DNA of 49,518 bases, taken from contig NZ_JOIZ01000039.1 in the NCBI RefSeq assembly GCF_000721605.1, positions 1 through 49,518 of the forward strand, written 5' to 3'. Shown in pieces: positions 7,335-16,642 of the stretch (its first letter is position 1; the number at the start of each line of letters is the position of its first letter). The DNA comes from Streptomyces sp. NRRL S-37. Lineage in GTDB: Bacteria > Actinomycetota > Actinomycetes > Streptomycetales > Streptomycetaceae. The notes under the pieces were generated by a model that was not told where the DNA came from, did no database searches, and saw only the letters and a list, made by a program, of their open reading frames with translations. A program made the position numbers and the translations under genes.

Positions 7335-9449
7335 TCAGCGGGTGCCGGCGCCGAGGGCGCCGCGTTGGGGGGCGATGCCGCCCGGGACCGCACGCTGGCG
7401 GGCCGGGGTGCCGGTCCAGCAGGTCCCCCTGCGGGCCAGCAGACGGCGCAGCCACACCTCCAGAGCGACCAGATCCGCCAGACCGTCCAACGGCAGCGGC
7501 TCGCCCTCCGCCGCGCCCCGCAGGGCCTTGCGCACCACCCGCGCCTCGACCAGCCCCGCCTCCGCCAGCAGCGGCGTGTCGAACAGCGCCACCAGCGAGT
7601 CCTCCGCCACCCGCAGCCCCGTACGCGCCGCGGCCGCCGGGCCGGCCGCCCCCGGCGCCCCCCAGCCCGGCGGCAACTCCCGTACCCCCGCCCCCTCCAG
7701 CACCGACCGCAGGATCGACGCCCGCGCCCCCGGCCGCACCCGCAGCGCCTCCGGCAGCGCCCGGCACGCCCGCACGACCTGGTTGTCGAGGAACGGCGCG
7801 TGCAGCCGCTGGGAGCGGATCTCGGCCGCCTGTTCCAGCACCCGCAGATCCGCCGCATGCCGGGCCAGTGCCGCCCGCGCCCGGAAATCGCCGGGCCGCT
7901 GCCCCGGCCCCACCTCGGACCGCCACGTCGACGCCTGCAGCCGAACCGATACTTCAGCCAGCGCCTCACCCGTCAGCCAGCGCGCCGCCGGCCCGGGTCT
8001 CCCCCAGGTCAGCGCGGCCAGCGAGGCATCCGCCGCACCCCCGGGCCCGTCGCCGTCCAGCCTCCGCTGCAACAGCCGCTCCGCGAGCGACTCCAGCCCC
8101 GCCCGGTACGGCGTGCGCGCCAGCCGCCGGGCGGCGGCGTACACGCGCGCGGGCACCATCACGGACCCGTCGGCCTTGGCCAGCGCGGCCACCGGCCGCA
8201 CCAGATGCCGCCGCTTGCGGTCCATCAGCAGATCGGCGAGCCGCGCCGGATGCGCGTCCAGCACCTGCTTCGCCCCGTACCCGGTGAAGTGGTCCGCGCT
8301 CCCCGCGGCCAGCCGCGCCCGGTGCCGCGCGGCCGACACCAGCGAGGGTCCGGGCTCGTCCGTCAGCGGCCCGTCCAGATCGACGTACGGAAGCGTCGAC
8401 TCCGCGCCGGTCACCACCACGTGGTGCAGCCGCGGATTGGCGGCCAGCGCCCCCGCCCGCGCCAGCTCGTCGTCGTCCCGCGCCCCGCCGGACCCACCGG
8501 CGAGGTCGTTGAAGGTGACGGCCAGCAGCCGCTCCCCCGCCCCCGTCCCGTGCCCCAGCACGGTCCCCGGCATCCCGGGCAGCCCCGCGGCCAGCAGCGC
8601 CAGCGCCCCGGACGCCGGTCCGCCGGACAGATCCGCCCCGATCCCCGGTACGGGCGTGCCGCGGGCCGCCCGCCGCTCGGCGGGCCCCATCCCGGGGACG
8701 GGCCCGGGGTCGATACCGGCGCCGGGAACGTGCCGGGGCGCGGCCAGCCGTGTCCGTACGGCCTCGACCAGCGCGTCCCGCACGGCGTCCACCGCGTGGT
8801 CGGGGTCGGCGGGCGGCGCGGCGACGGCGAGCGAGGCGACGGGTTCGTACCCGGCGATCTCGCGCGCCCCGGCGCGCAGGATCAGCGCATGCCCCGGCGG
8901 AACGCGTTTCACGCCGTCGTACGGGGTGGAGTCGTGGAGCGCGGCCGGCACGTCGGGGGCGGCGAGCAGCGCGGCGAGGTGTCCGAAGTCGAGGTTGGCC
9001 TCGATGAGGTCGGCGAGCGGCAGCGCGGCGGTCGCGTACGCGGTGCCGCCCGCCCAGGGGGTGTGGAAGACCGGCCGGGCGCCGGCGAGATCGCCGCAGA
9101 CGGTGACCCGGCGCCCCACCTGCACGACCGCCGTGTAGCTCCCCGGCCAGGCGGTCAGGTGCCGCAGCGCCCCGCCCCGCGCGGCGAACAGCGCGACGCG
9201 CAGTTGTTCGTCGGAGGCCCCGCACGTGCCGAGGACGGCGATCCGGGTCTGCTCGTCGGCCGTGACCACCCGCACCTCGTCGGGGCGCCAGTCGCCGACC
9301 GCCCAGAGCGGGTCGGGGTCGCCCCACAGCGGCTGGGATCCCACGGGGCGCACGGTCTCGCCGTCCACCCCGGTGGCGCCGGCGGAGCCGGCGGGGCCGA
9401 ACCCCGTGGCGCCCGCGGCGGTGCTGCTCCATCCCACCAACCACCGCAT
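7335..9449 (-). CDS. Degenerate asparagine-synthetase / lasso-cyclase-like protein
   Basis: A 704-residue protein with an N-terminal Ntn-hydrolase-like domain (about 1-190) and a C-terminal AMP-forming synthetase domain (about 220-690). The protein begins M-R-W, so the Cys2 nucleophile of glutamine-hydrolysing asparagine synthetases is absent, as in beta-lactam synthetases and lasso peptide cyclases. The pyrophosphate loop reads SGGPAS instead of SGGxDS, so a key Asp is also missing. Later segments (TGYGAKQVLDAHPARLADLL) resemble lasso cyclases. No precursor peptide, leader-binding protein or protease gene is adjacent. The role is therefore unknown; it may be a repurposed or non-catalytic member. 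The ATG at 9449 has GGAGG five bases upstream; the frame stays open to 9602. Confidence 0.75.
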   Translation of the reverse strand: MRWLVGWSSTAAGATGFGPAGSAGATGVDGETVRPVGSQPLWGDPDPLWAVGDWRPDEVRVVTADEQTRIAVLGTCGASDEQLRVALFAARGGALRHLTAWPGSYTAVVQVGRRVTVCGDLAGARPVFHTPWAGGTAYATAALPLADLIEANLDFGHLAALLAAPDVPAALHDSTPYDGVKRVPPGHALILRAGAREIAGYEPVASLAVAAPPADPDHAVDAVRDALVEAVRTRLAAPRHVPGAGIDPGPVPGMGPAERRAARGTPVPGIGADLSGGPASGALALLAAGLPGMPGTVLGHGTGAGERLLAVTFNDLAGGSGGARDDDELARAGALAANPRLHHVVVTGAESTLPYVDLDGPLTDEPGPSLVSAARHRARLAAGSADHFTGYGAKQVLDAHPARLADLLMDRKRRHLVRPVAALAKADGSVMVPARVYAAARRLARTPYRAGLESLAERLLQRRLDGDGPGGAADASLAALTWGRPGPAARWLTGEALAEVSVRLQASTWRSEVGPGQRPGDFRARAALARHAADLRVLEQAAEIRSQRLHAPFLDNQVVRACRALPEALRVRPGARASILRSVLEGAGVRELPPGWGAPGAAGPAAAARTGLRVAEDSLVALFDTPLLAEAGLVEARVVRKALRGAAEGEPLPLDGLADLVALEVWLRRLLARRGTCWTGTPARQRAVPGGIAPQRGALGAGTR

Positions 9450-10166
9450 CGCCGCCTCCACATGCTGTGGACAACCAGTGCACCGTACGAACCGGTTCCC
9501 CATGCTGCCATGAAGGAGGCGCTCAGGAGGGGTGCCGGAGCCGTACGCGCTCCGTCGAATGCGCCCCGGCGGAGACACGCGCCCCGCCCCGGACGGGCGC
9601 ACGCCACGGAGGGGTCACCGTACCGGCGCCGCGCGGCCGGTCCCCTCATCACGACGTGAATGCGCCCCCACAGCGCGCCCCTTGAACCCTCAACGCGCCG
9701 TCAACTACCAGCATAGAAGCGGTGATACACCCGAAAGAGTGGGGGTGATTTTCAGCCAAATCGGAGTGCCGAGGTCATTCTCGAACACGCTCCGTACAGG
9801 CTCTGCGCACCGCTGGGCGGTCGCGCAGTCCGGGAGACGGGACACGCCTCCCGGACCGTTCCGCCACCCGCGGGGATGAAGGCGGCGGTGTCCCCCAGCC
9901 CACTGGATCCAGTACAGCGGGCCGACCCACGCACCGACCATGGAACCGCTCCCGCGGTGGCCGGAGAAGAGCGCACGCACGGGCGCACGGCCACACACCG
10001 GGAGCACGTCGCAACTGCGCGTATCGGACCCGTACTTCAGTACGGACCACAATCCCGCCATCCGGAAGAATGCCCCTTAACGCTTGGGATGCGGCGAACT
10101 ACGCTGGGTTTACGAATGCCGCATGGTTATGCCAGCGCGGCAGCCGTCTGTGTCGAGGGGTGGCGC
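9450..10166. promoter_or_regulatory. Divergent regulatory gap, 717 bases
   Basis: The gap separates the asparagine-synthetase-like gene from the NsdA-like regulator. It has no gene with typical codon bias. The right half is less GC-rich and carries the motif GAATGCC twice (about 10069 and 10115), bracketing a GCTTGGGATGCGG segment. A long upstream region suits a developmentally controlled gene, but I cannot place a promoter with correct spacing. Confidence 0.45.
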
Positions 10167-11591
10167 ATGTCCAGGGAGCAACGCGGGCCGAACGAAAAAC
10201 TCGGCGCCGTTCTCGCCCTCGCGGGAATCTCCAACGCGGGCCTCGCGCGGCGCGTCAACGACCTCGGCGCCCAGCGAGGACTGACGCTTCGCTACGACAA
10301 GACGTCGGTGGCGCGCTGGGTGTCGAAGGGCATGGTGCCGCAGGGCGCCGCTCCGCACCTGATCGCCGCCGCCATCGGCCAGAAGCTGGGCCGTCCGGTG
10401 CCGCTCCACGAGATCGGCCTGGCGGACGCGGACCCCGCACCCGAGGTGGGCCTCGCCTTCCCCCGTGACGTCGGACAGGCGGTGCGCTCCGCCACGGAGC
10501 TGTACCGGCTGGACCTGGCGGGCCGCAGAGCCGGCTCCGGCGGCATCTGGCAGTCGCTCGCCGGATCGTTCGCGGTGAGCGCGTACGCGACGCCCGCGTC
10601 GCGCTGGCTGATAACCCCGGCCGACAGCTCGGTGGCGCGTGAGGCGAACCCGGCCGACGGCTCCGGGGCACCGGCCAGAGTCGGCCACAGCGATGTGCGC
10701 AAACTGCGGGAGGCCGCCGAGGACGCCCGCCGCTGGGACTCCAAGTACGGCGGAGGGGACTGGCGTTCGTCGATGGTCCCCGAATGCCTGCGGGTCGAGG
10801 CGGCCCCGCTGCTGCTCGGCTCCTACTCCGACGACGTCGGCCGCTCCCTCTTCGGCGCGGCGGCCGAACTGACCCGCCTGGCCGGCTGGATGGCCTTCGA
10901 CACCGGCCAGCAGGAGGCCGCCCAGCGCTACTACATCCAGGCCCTGCGCCTGGCCCGCGCGGCGGCCGACGTCCCGCTGGGCGGTTACGTGCTCGCCTCG
11001 ATGTCGCTGCAGGCGACCTACCGGGGCTTCGGCGACGAGGGCGTGGACCTCGCCCAGGCCGCCCTGGAGCGCAACCGGGGACTGGCCACCGCCCGCACCC
11101 TGAGCTTCTTCCGCCTCGTCGAGGCACGCGCGCACGCACGCGCGGGAGACGCCCAGGCGGCCGGTGCCGCCCTGAAGGCGGCGGAGAGCTGGCTGGAGCG
11201 CTCCCGTCCAGGCGACAGCGACCCGACCTGGCTCGGCTTCTACTCCTACGACCGTTTCGCCGCCGACGCCGCGGAGTGCTACCGCGACCTGAAGGCGCCC
11301 CGTGAGGTCCGCCGCTTCACCGAGCAGGCGCTCTCCAGTCCCACGGAGGAGTTCGTGCGCTCGCACGGACTGCGGCTGGTCGTCTCGGCGGTCGCCGAAC
11401 TGGAGTCGGGCAACCTGGACGCGGCCTGTGCACAGGGGGTGCGCGCGGTGGAGGTCGCGGGCCGTATCTCCTCCGTCCGCACCACCGAGTACGTCAGGGA
11501 CCTCCTGCACCGTCTGGAGCCCTACGGCGACGAACCCCGCGTGGCCGAACTGCGGGAGCGCGCCCGCCCACTGCTGATGACGACCGCCTGA
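10167..11591 (+). CDS. NsdA-like sporulation-associated regulator with TPR-type repeats
   Basis: A 474-residue cytoplasmic protein. The first 75 residues look like a DNA-binding helix-turn-helix segment ([20 protein letters not shown], then [13 protein letters not shown]). The remainder is helical and repeat-like, with TPR-style pairs such as [18 protein letters not shown] and the [15 protein letters not shown] region. This layout matches the NsdA/SCO4114 group of Streptomyces proteins, whose members affect sporulation and antibiotic production. The ATG at 10167 has GAGGGG six bases upstream. It lies in the position that SCO4114 occupies in S. coelicolor, from memory. The bound DNA or partner is not known. 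Confidence 0.75.
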   Translation: MSREQRGPNEKLGAVLALAGISNAGLARRVNDLGAQRGLTLRYDKTSVARWVSKGMVPQGAAPHLIAAAIGQKLGRPVPLHEIGLADADPAPEVGLAFPRDVGQAVRSATELYRLDLAGRRAGSGGIWQSLAGSFAVSAYATPASRWLITPADSSVAREANPADGSGAPARVGHSDVRKLREAAEDARRWDSKYGGGDWRSSMVPECLRVEAAPLLLGSYSDDVGRSLFGAAAELTRLAGWMAFDTGQQEAAQRYYIQALRLARAAADVPLGGYVLASMSLQATYRGFGDEGVDLAQAALERNRGLATARTLSFFRLVEARAHARAGDAQAAGAALKAAESWLERSRPGDSDPTWLGFYSYDRFAADAAECYRDLKAPREVRRFTEQALSSPTEEFVRSHGLRLVVSAVAELESGNLDAACAQGVRAVEVAGRISSVRTTEYVRDLLHRLEPYGDEPRVAELRERARPLLMTTA

Positions 11592-11676
11592 CCCGATCCG
11601 CGCCGAGAAACCGCCTTTCGGGTTTGAACGCGCTGTCAGTGGCGCAGTGCACTATCGGACGCGGGAGGTGGTGCGG

Positions 11677-12903
11677 GTGGTGACGGGGCGGTCCTACGAC
11701 TGCGACGTACTGGTGATCGGCGGCGGGATCGTCGGCCTGTCGACGGCGTACGCGCTCACGCGCGCCGCGCCGGGCACGCGGGTCACGGTGCTGGAGAAGG
11801 AGCCGGGCCCGGCCCGGCACCAGACGGGCCGCAACAGCGGCGTCATCCACAGCGGCGTCTACTACCGCCCCGGCTCGCTGAAGGCGCGGTACGCGGTGTC
11901 GGGCGCCGCGGAGATGGTCAAGTTCTGCGCGGAGTACGACATCCCGCACGCCGTGACGGGCAAGCTGATCGTCGCCACGACCCGCGAGGAGCTGCCCCGG
12001 CTGCACGCCCTGGTCCAGCGCGGCCGGGAGAACGGCATCGCGGTCCGCGAGCTGGGCGGCGCGCAGATCGCGGAGTACGAGCCGGAGGTCGACGGCCTGG
12101 CGGCCATCCACGTCGGCACCACCGGCGTCTGCGACTTCACCGCGGTGGCCCGCCGGCTCGCTCAGGCGTCGCAGGCGGCGGGCGCGGAGATCCGCTACGG
12201 GGCGCGGGTGGTACGTGTCGACCGCCGGCCCGACCGGGGAGTCGCCGTCCTGACGGCCGACGGCGACGTCGTACGCGGCCGGGTGCTGGTGAACTGCGCC
12301 GGTCTGCACTGCGACGAGATAGCCCGCCGCACCGGTGACGAGCCCGGCGCCCGGATCGTGCCGTTCCGCGGCGAGTACTACGAGCTGGCCCGGCCGGAAC
12401 TGGTGCGCGGCCTGGTCTACCCGGTGCCCGACCCGGCGTTCCCCTTCCTCGGCGTCCACCTCACCCGGGGCATCGACGGCGGCGTCCACGTCGGCCCCAA
12501 CGCGGTACCGGCACTGGCCCGCGAGGGCTACGACTGGCGTACGGTGCGTCCGCGCGAGCTGGGGGCGACCCTGGCCTGGCCGGGCTCCTGGCAGCTGGCC
12601 CGCCGCCACTGGCGGTACGGCACCGGCGAACTGCACCGCTCGCTGTCCAAGGAGGCCTTCACCCGCGCCGTACGCCGCCTCCTGCCCGCCGTCCGGGAGG
12701 ACGACCTGGTGCCGGCGGCGGCCGGGGTGCGGGCCCAGGCGGTGCTGCGGGACGGCACCCTGGCCGACGACTTCCTGATCCAGGAGACCGCCCGCACGGT
12801 CCACGTACTGAACGCCCCCTCCCCGGCGGCGACGGCATCCCTGCCGATCGGCCGCGAGGTCGCCCGCCGGGCCCGGGCGGCGCTGGAGACCGCGGAGCGC
12901 TGA
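11677..12903 (+). CDS. lhgO: L-2-hydroxyglutarate oxidase
   Basis: A 408-residue FAD enzyme of the D-amino-acid-oxidase-like fold. It is expected to oxidise L-2-hydroxyglutarate to 2-oxoglutarate, a metabolite-repair reaction. The Rossmann motif VIGGGIVGLSTAYAL is near the N-terminus. The diagnostic ARHQTGRNSGVIHSGVYYRP segment and the late AGVRAQAV segment match the LhgO family. Length fits the family (about 400). A GTG at 11677 is chosen because GGGAGG lies eight bases upstream; GTG at 11680 or 11647 is possible. It stands alone between two unrelated genes. Confidence 0.88.
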   Translation: MVTGRSYDCDVLVIGGGIVGLSTAYALTRAAPGTRVTVLEKEPGPARHQTGRNSGVIHSGVYYRPGSLKARYAVSGAAEMVKFCAEYDIPHAVTGKLIVATTREELPRLHALVQRGRENGIAVRELGGAQIAEYEPEVDGLAAIHVGTTGVCDFTAVARRLAQASQAAGAEIRYGARVVRVDRRPDRGVAVLTADGDVVRGRVLVNCAGLHCDEIARRTGDEPGARIVPFRGEYYELARPELVRGLVYPVPDPAFPFLGVHLTRGIDGGVHVGPNAVPALAREGYDWRTVRPRELGATLAWPGSWQLARRHWRYGTGELHRSLSKEAFTRAVRRLLPAVREDDLVPAAAGVRAQAVLRDGTLADDFLIQETARTVHVLNAPSPAATASLPIGREVARRARAALETAER

Positions 12904-13111
12904 ACCCCGCGTCACCGCTCCCGCACACGGGGCCACGGCGGTGACCGGGGGCGGGCCCCCGCCGTCCCGGCCGGGTGGACGGGACACCGACGAGCGCACC
13001 ACCACGAACCGCGACCTGACGCACACCGCACCACCACGACCGCCCCCGCGGAGGCCTCCCGGACTTCCGTTCCGGGGCTCGGTGCGTGGGCCCCGTAAAA
13101 TCGGAGGCACT

Positions 13112-13963
13112 GTGTCTGACACCGTTAACGCTTCCGAAGCCCTTCGTCCCGCCCCCGGCCAGGACGCGCCGCACCCGCCCGGGGTGTCCGTCCCGCACAC
13201 CCGGCCCAAGGGGGAGCCCCGGTTTCCCGACGGGCCGAAGGCCGATCCCGCCGGATCGCACTTCGAGCGGCGGATCCGGAGCTTCCAGCCGCGGCGCAGC
13301 CGGGTGACCACCGGGCAGGCGGACGCCCTGCGGCGGCTGTGGCCCGCCTGGGGCTTCGACATCGACGGCGGCCGGCGGCTCGACCTCGCGGAGTTCTTCG
13401 GCAACGACCACCCCGTCGTCCTGGAGATCGGCTTCGGCATGGGCGAGGCGACCGCGCGGATGGCCGCCGCCGACCCGGCCACCAACATCCTCGCCGTGGA
13501 CGTCCACACCCCCGGCCAGGGCAATCTGCTCAACCTCGCCGACCAGTCGGGGCTGACCAACGTACGGGTCGGCAACGGCGACGCGATCATCCTGCTGCGC
13601 GAGATGCTCGCCCCCGGCTCCCTGGGCGGGCTGCGCGTCTACTTCCCCGACCCCTGGCCGAAGAAGCGGCACCACAAGCGGCGGCTGATCCAGCCGGAGT
13701 TCCTCGACCTCGCCGCGACCCGTCTGGCGCCGGGCGCGGTGCTGCACTGCGCCACCGACTGGGAGCCGTACGCGGAGCAGATGCTCGAGGTGCTCACCGC
13801 GCACCCCTGCTTCGAGAACACACGGCCGGACGGCGGTTTCGCGCCGCGTCCCGCCTTCCGGCCGCTCACCCGTTTCGAGGCGCAGGGACTGGAGAAGGGT
13901 CATGTCGTGAACGACGTGCTCTTCCGCCGCGTACCGCAGGACGAGCAGGCGGACCGAGCCTGA
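13112..13963 (+). CDS. trmB: tRNA (guanine-N7)-methyltransferase
   Basis: A 283-residue SAM-dependent enzyme that methylates G46 in the variable loop of tRNAs. The family signature is clear: the SAM loop LEIGFGMGE at mid-chain, then RVYFPDPWPKKRHHKRR and the terminal F-R-PLTRFE segment. The first ~60 residues are Pro-rich and poorly conserved, typical of the actinobacterial members. The GTG at 13112 has GGAGG four bases upstream. The next gene starts 29 bases downstream, so the two may be cotranscribed. Confidence 0.93.
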   Translation: MSDTVNASEALRPAPGQDAPHPPGVSVPHTRPKGEPRFPDGPKADPAGSHFERRIRSFQPRRSRVTTGQADALRRLWPAWGFDIDGGRRLDLAEFFGNDHPVVLEIGFGMGEATARMAAADPATNILAVDVHTPGQGNLLNLADQSGLTNVRVGNGDAIILLREMLAPGSLGGLRVYFPDPWPKKRHHKRRLIQPEFLDLAATRLAPGAVLHCATDWEPYAEQMLEVLTAHPCFENTRPDGGFAPRPAFRPLTRFEAQGLEKGHVVNDVLFRRVPQDEQADRA

Positions 13964-13992
13964 CACAGCCCCGCCTCGTGAGGGTCGATCCC

Positions 13993-15357
13993 GTGGCCAT
14001 CAGTCCCCCGTACCCGACGCCTCCCGGCGCCGCCCCCGGCGGAGCACCGCGGCACGCGCACTGGTGGCAGCGGCCCTGGGTGCGGTACGGCGCGCTGATC
14101 ACGCTGCTCGCGCTGTCCGGGCTGGTCATCCTGGCGCTGGTACGCGAGCAGACCGGGACGCGGGGGTTCCTGGTCGGGCTCGGCCTCGCCGTGCTGCCCG
14201 TGCCGCTGCTCGTCGCCGCCTTCCGGTGGCTGGACCGGGTCGAGCCGGGCCCCTGGCGGAACCTGCTGTTCTCCTTCGCCTGGGGTGCCTGCGCGGCGGC
14301 GCTGATCGCGATCGTCGCGAACAGCTTCGCCACCCGGTGGATAGCGACGGCGACCGCCGACCCGACCGGCGCCGACACCCTCGGCTCGACCGTCATAGCG
14401 CCGGTGGTGGAGGAGTCCGCGAAGGCCGCGGCCGTCCTGCTGGTGTTCCTGTTCCGCAGACGCGACTTCACCGGGATCCTCGACGGCGTGGTGATAGCCG
14501 GGGTCACCGCCACCGGCTTCGCGTTCACCGAGAACATCCTCTATCTCGGCACCGCCTTCGGCACCGACCGGCTCACCGGCGACAGCGGCATCGCCTCGGT
14601 CACCGCGGCGACCTTCTTCGTCCGCATCGTGATGTCGCCGTTCGCGCATCCCCTGTTCACCGTGCTCACCGGGATCGGCTTCGGCGTCGCCGCGCTGTCC
14701 GCGGAGCGGCAGCGGGTCCGGCGCGTGCTGCCGCCGCTCGGCGGGCTGCTCCTCGCGATGGGCGTGCACGCCCTGTGGAACGGCTCCTCGACGCTCGGCC
14801 AGTACGGCTTCCTCGCGGTGTACGCGGCGTTCATGGTGCCGGTGTTCGGGCTGCTGACCTGGCTGGTGGTGTGGACGCGGCAGCGGGAGCTGCGGACCGT
14901 ACGGGAGGAGTTGCCCGCGTACGTGGCCGCCGGGTGGCTCCATACGGCGGAGCCGTTCGCGCTGGGCTCGATGCGGGCGCGGCGCGTCGCCCGGCAGTAC
15001 GCGCGCCGTCACGGCGGGAGGGCGGCGGCGCGGTCGGTCGCCGCGTACGAGGCGTACGCGACGTCGCTGGCGTTCCTGCGGCGCCGGGGGCGGCTCGGGC
15101 GGGCGGAGACGGACTTCGTCACGCGGGAACGCGAGCTGCTGCTGGAGCTGTGGCACCGGCGGTCGGCGGCCCGGCCGGCCCTGGAGCACGCGGCCCGCGC
15201 GACCGCGCCCCGGGTTCCGGTCGTCGCGGCACCGTGGGCGGGGTACGGCGTGTACGGCGCATACGGCGGCTACGGCGGTTACGGGCATCCCCCGCACGGA
15301 CAGCCGCCGTACGGGCACCCGTACGCCCCGTACGACCCGAACGCCCACCGGCCCTGA
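13993..15357 (+). CDS. PrsW-family intramembrane metalloprotease
   Basis: A 454-residue multi-pass membrane protein with about eight hydrophobic helices in residues 30-300. The PrsW glutamate motif is present as APVVEESAKA, followed by TGFAFTENILY and the histidines of MSPFAHPLFT and MGVHALWN. These are the presumed catalytic and metal-binding residues. Bacillus PrsW cleaves the anti-sigma factor RsiW; the Streptomyces substrate is unknown. The C-terminal 150 residues are cytoplasmic-type, ending in a Gly/Tyr/Pro-rich tail (GYGVYGAYGGYGGYG). The GTG at 13993 has GAGGG upstream; GTG 13978 is an alternative. Confidence 0.85.
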   Translation: MAISPPYPTPPGAAPGGAPRHAHWWQRPWVRYGALITLLALSGLVILALVREQTGTRGFLVGLGLAVLPVPLLVAAFRWLDRVEPGPWRNLLFSFAWGACAAALIAIVANSFATRWIATATADPTGADTLGSTVIAPVVEESAKAAAVLLVFLFRRRDFTGILDGVVIAGVTATGFAFTENILYLGTAFGTDRLTGDSGIASVTAATFFVRIVMSPFAHPLFTVLTGIGFGVAALSAERQRVRRVLPPLGGLLLAMGVHALWNGSSTLGQYGFLAVYAAFMVPVFGLLTWLVVWTRQRELRTVREELPAYVAAGWLHTAEPFALGSMRARRVARQYARRHGGRAAARSVAAYEAYATSLAFLRRRGRLGRAETDFVTRERELLLELWHRRSAARPALEHAARATAPRVPVVAAPWAGYGVYGAYGGYGGYGHPPHGQPPYGHPYAPYDPNAHRP

Positions 15358-15387
15358 CGGGCCCGTACCGCCCCCGGAAACACCTGA

Positions 15388-15429
15388 CCGGCAGCCCTGA
15401 CGTCGGGGGGGCGTCGTCGGGACTGCCGG
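15388..15429. terminator. Hairpin between convergent prsW-type and M23 genes
   Basis: A 15-bp nearly perfect stem (CCGGCAGCCCTGACG with CGTCGGGACTGCCGG) with a 12-base loop lies in the 98-base gap and could stop transcription from both sides. Confidence 0.6.
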
Positions 15430-15455
15430 GGTTCAGGACGTGCGGGTCCGCTCGC

Positions 15456-16475
15456 TCAGACGGTGAGGCCCTTGCTCTGCAGCCAGGCCAGCGGGTCGAT
15501 GCCCGAGGCGGAGCCCCCAGGGTGGACCTCCATGTGGAGGTGGGCGCCGGTGACGTTGCCGGTGGCGCCGACGCGGCCGATCACATCGCCGGTGTTGACC
15601 TTCTGGCCGACGCTGACGCTGATGGAGGACTGGTGGGCGTACCAGATCTCGGTGCCGTCGTCGAGCGTGAGCACGGTCTTGTAGCCGTAGGAGCCGTCGT
15701 AGCCGGCGGAGGTGATCGTGCCGGTGTGGACGGCCTTGAGCAGCGTGCCCGTGGGGGCGGCGAAGTCGAGGCCGGTGTGGTGGCCGGAGGACCAGTAGGC
15801 GCCGGCCTGACCGAAGGTCGAGGAGATGGTGTACGAGGAGGTCGGCAGCGTGTACTGCTTGGCCAGCTCGGCGAGGCGCTCGGCCTCGGCCTTCTTCTCG
15901 GCCTCCTCCTCCGCCTTCTTCTTGGCGGCCTCGGCCTTGGCCTTGGCCTCCTTCTCCGCCTTGGCGGCGGCCTCGGCGGCCTGCTTCTCGGCGGCGGCGA
16001 CGGCCTCGGCGGCGGCCTTGGTCTCGGCCTGGCTCTGCTGCTGCTCGACCTGGGCCATGATCCGGGTGCGCAGCGCCTCACCGGCGCCGGCGGTGCCCTG
16101 CTCGGTGTCGGCGGCGGTCATGCCGAGGGTGCTGAGGGGGGTGGACGATCCCTTGGGGGTTTCCTCGTCGGAGATGAGGGAACCCACGTTGGGGAGGTCG
16201 GGCATGGAGATCGAGACCGGCGGCTTGCCGGTCTGGGCGCTGGCCATGCCGCCGGCGCCGACGGCGGCGATGACGCCGACGCCCAGGACGGTGGAGCTGC
16301 GGGCGAGTCCCCCGCCGCGCTGCTTGGAGACGCGATGCCGGCCCCGTACGGGGCGGAGGGAGTCCGCGGTGGGGTTCCACTCCTCGAAGGGGCCCTCGTC
16401 GGTGCGGCCAGCACCGTAGGCGACGGTGTCGCTCGGCTTGAACGGGGCCTCGGGGGCAGGCGGGTTGGACGCCAC
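15456..16475 (-). CDS. M23-family peptidoglycan endopeptidase, exported, c-di-AMP riboswitch controlled
   Basis: A 339-residue exported protein. A cytoplasmic head of about 55 residues precedes a signal/anchor helix (SSTVLGVGVIAAVGAGG). Then comes an Ala/Lys/Glu-rich coiled coil at about residues 135-205. The C-terminal LytM/M23 zinc peptidase domain is at about 225-330 with HTGLDFAA and GAHLHMEVH, the zinc and catalytic residues. Such enzymes cut peptide cross-links in peptidoglycan. The Streptomyces context and the upstream ydaO-type riboswitch tie it to wall remodelling during germination or hyphal growth. GTG start, with AAAGGAG about nine bases upstream. Confidence 0.92.
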   Translation of the reverse strand: MASNPPAPEAPFKPSDTVAYGAGRTDEGPFEEWNPTADSLRPVRGRHRVSKQRGGGLARSSTVLGVGVIAAVGAGGMASAQTGKPPVSISMPDLPNVGSLISDEETPKGSSTPLSTLGMTAADTEQGTAGAGEALRTRIMAQVEQQQSQAETKAAAEAVAAAEKQAAEAAAKAEKEAKAKAEAAKKKAEEEAEKKAEAERLAELAKQYTLPTSSYTISSTFGQAGAYWSSGHHTGLDFAAPTGTLLKAVHTGTITSAGYDGSYGYKTVLTLDDGTEIWYAHQSSISVSVGQKVNTGDVIGRVGATGNVTGAHLHMEVHPGGSASGIDPLAWLQSKGLTV

Positions 16476-16500
16476 GTGGGCGCGCTCCTTTCCTTCCGTC

Positions 16501-16642
16501 TTCGCCTACCGGGTTAGCTGACGGGTTCGGAGCGGGAAGGTCTCCTACGCGCGTATACGAGCCGTGTCGCCACGGCGGTATCCACGCGATTCACCCCATG
16601 GTGGTGGTTCCCCGGTTCCCTTGCGGGATTCGGCGCGTGCGC
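16501..16642 (-). ncRNA. Cyclic di-AMP riboswitch (ydaO/yuaA class)
   Basis: Reading the minus strand, the segment shows the family's conserved blocks in order: GCGCCGAATCCCGC at the 5' side, GGGAACCGGGGAACC, ATGGGGTGAATCGC, then ACCTTCCCGCTCCGAACC and CGTCAGCTAACCCGGTAGGC at the 3' side. The last block closes the basal stem. These are hallmark ydaO sequences, known to bind cyclic di-AMP and to control cell-wall hydrolases in actinobacteria. It ends about 26 bases before the start codon of the M23 peptidase, so it should repress that gene when c-di-AMP is high. Confidence 0.92.

Noticed and set aside
6993..9659. 888-codon rightward open frame across the repeats and the asparagine-synthetase-like gene
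   Set aside because: Pro/Arg/Gln-rich shadow. The minus-strand frame has recognisable domain segments and a ribosome-binding site.
10084..10105. Promoter TTGGGA / TACGCT upstream of the NsdA-like gene
   Set aside because: The hexamers are only ten bases apart, too close for a sigma-70-type promoter.
7335..11591. Lasso peptide biosynthetic cluster
   Set aside because: Only a cyclase-like protein with altered motifs is present; no precursor, leader-binding protein or protease gene was found nearby.
13339..15357. A single 672-codon protein joining the trmB region and the PrsW protein
   Set aside because: The first ~215 codons are the wrong frame of trmB; the PrsW part has its own GTG start with a ribosome-binding site.
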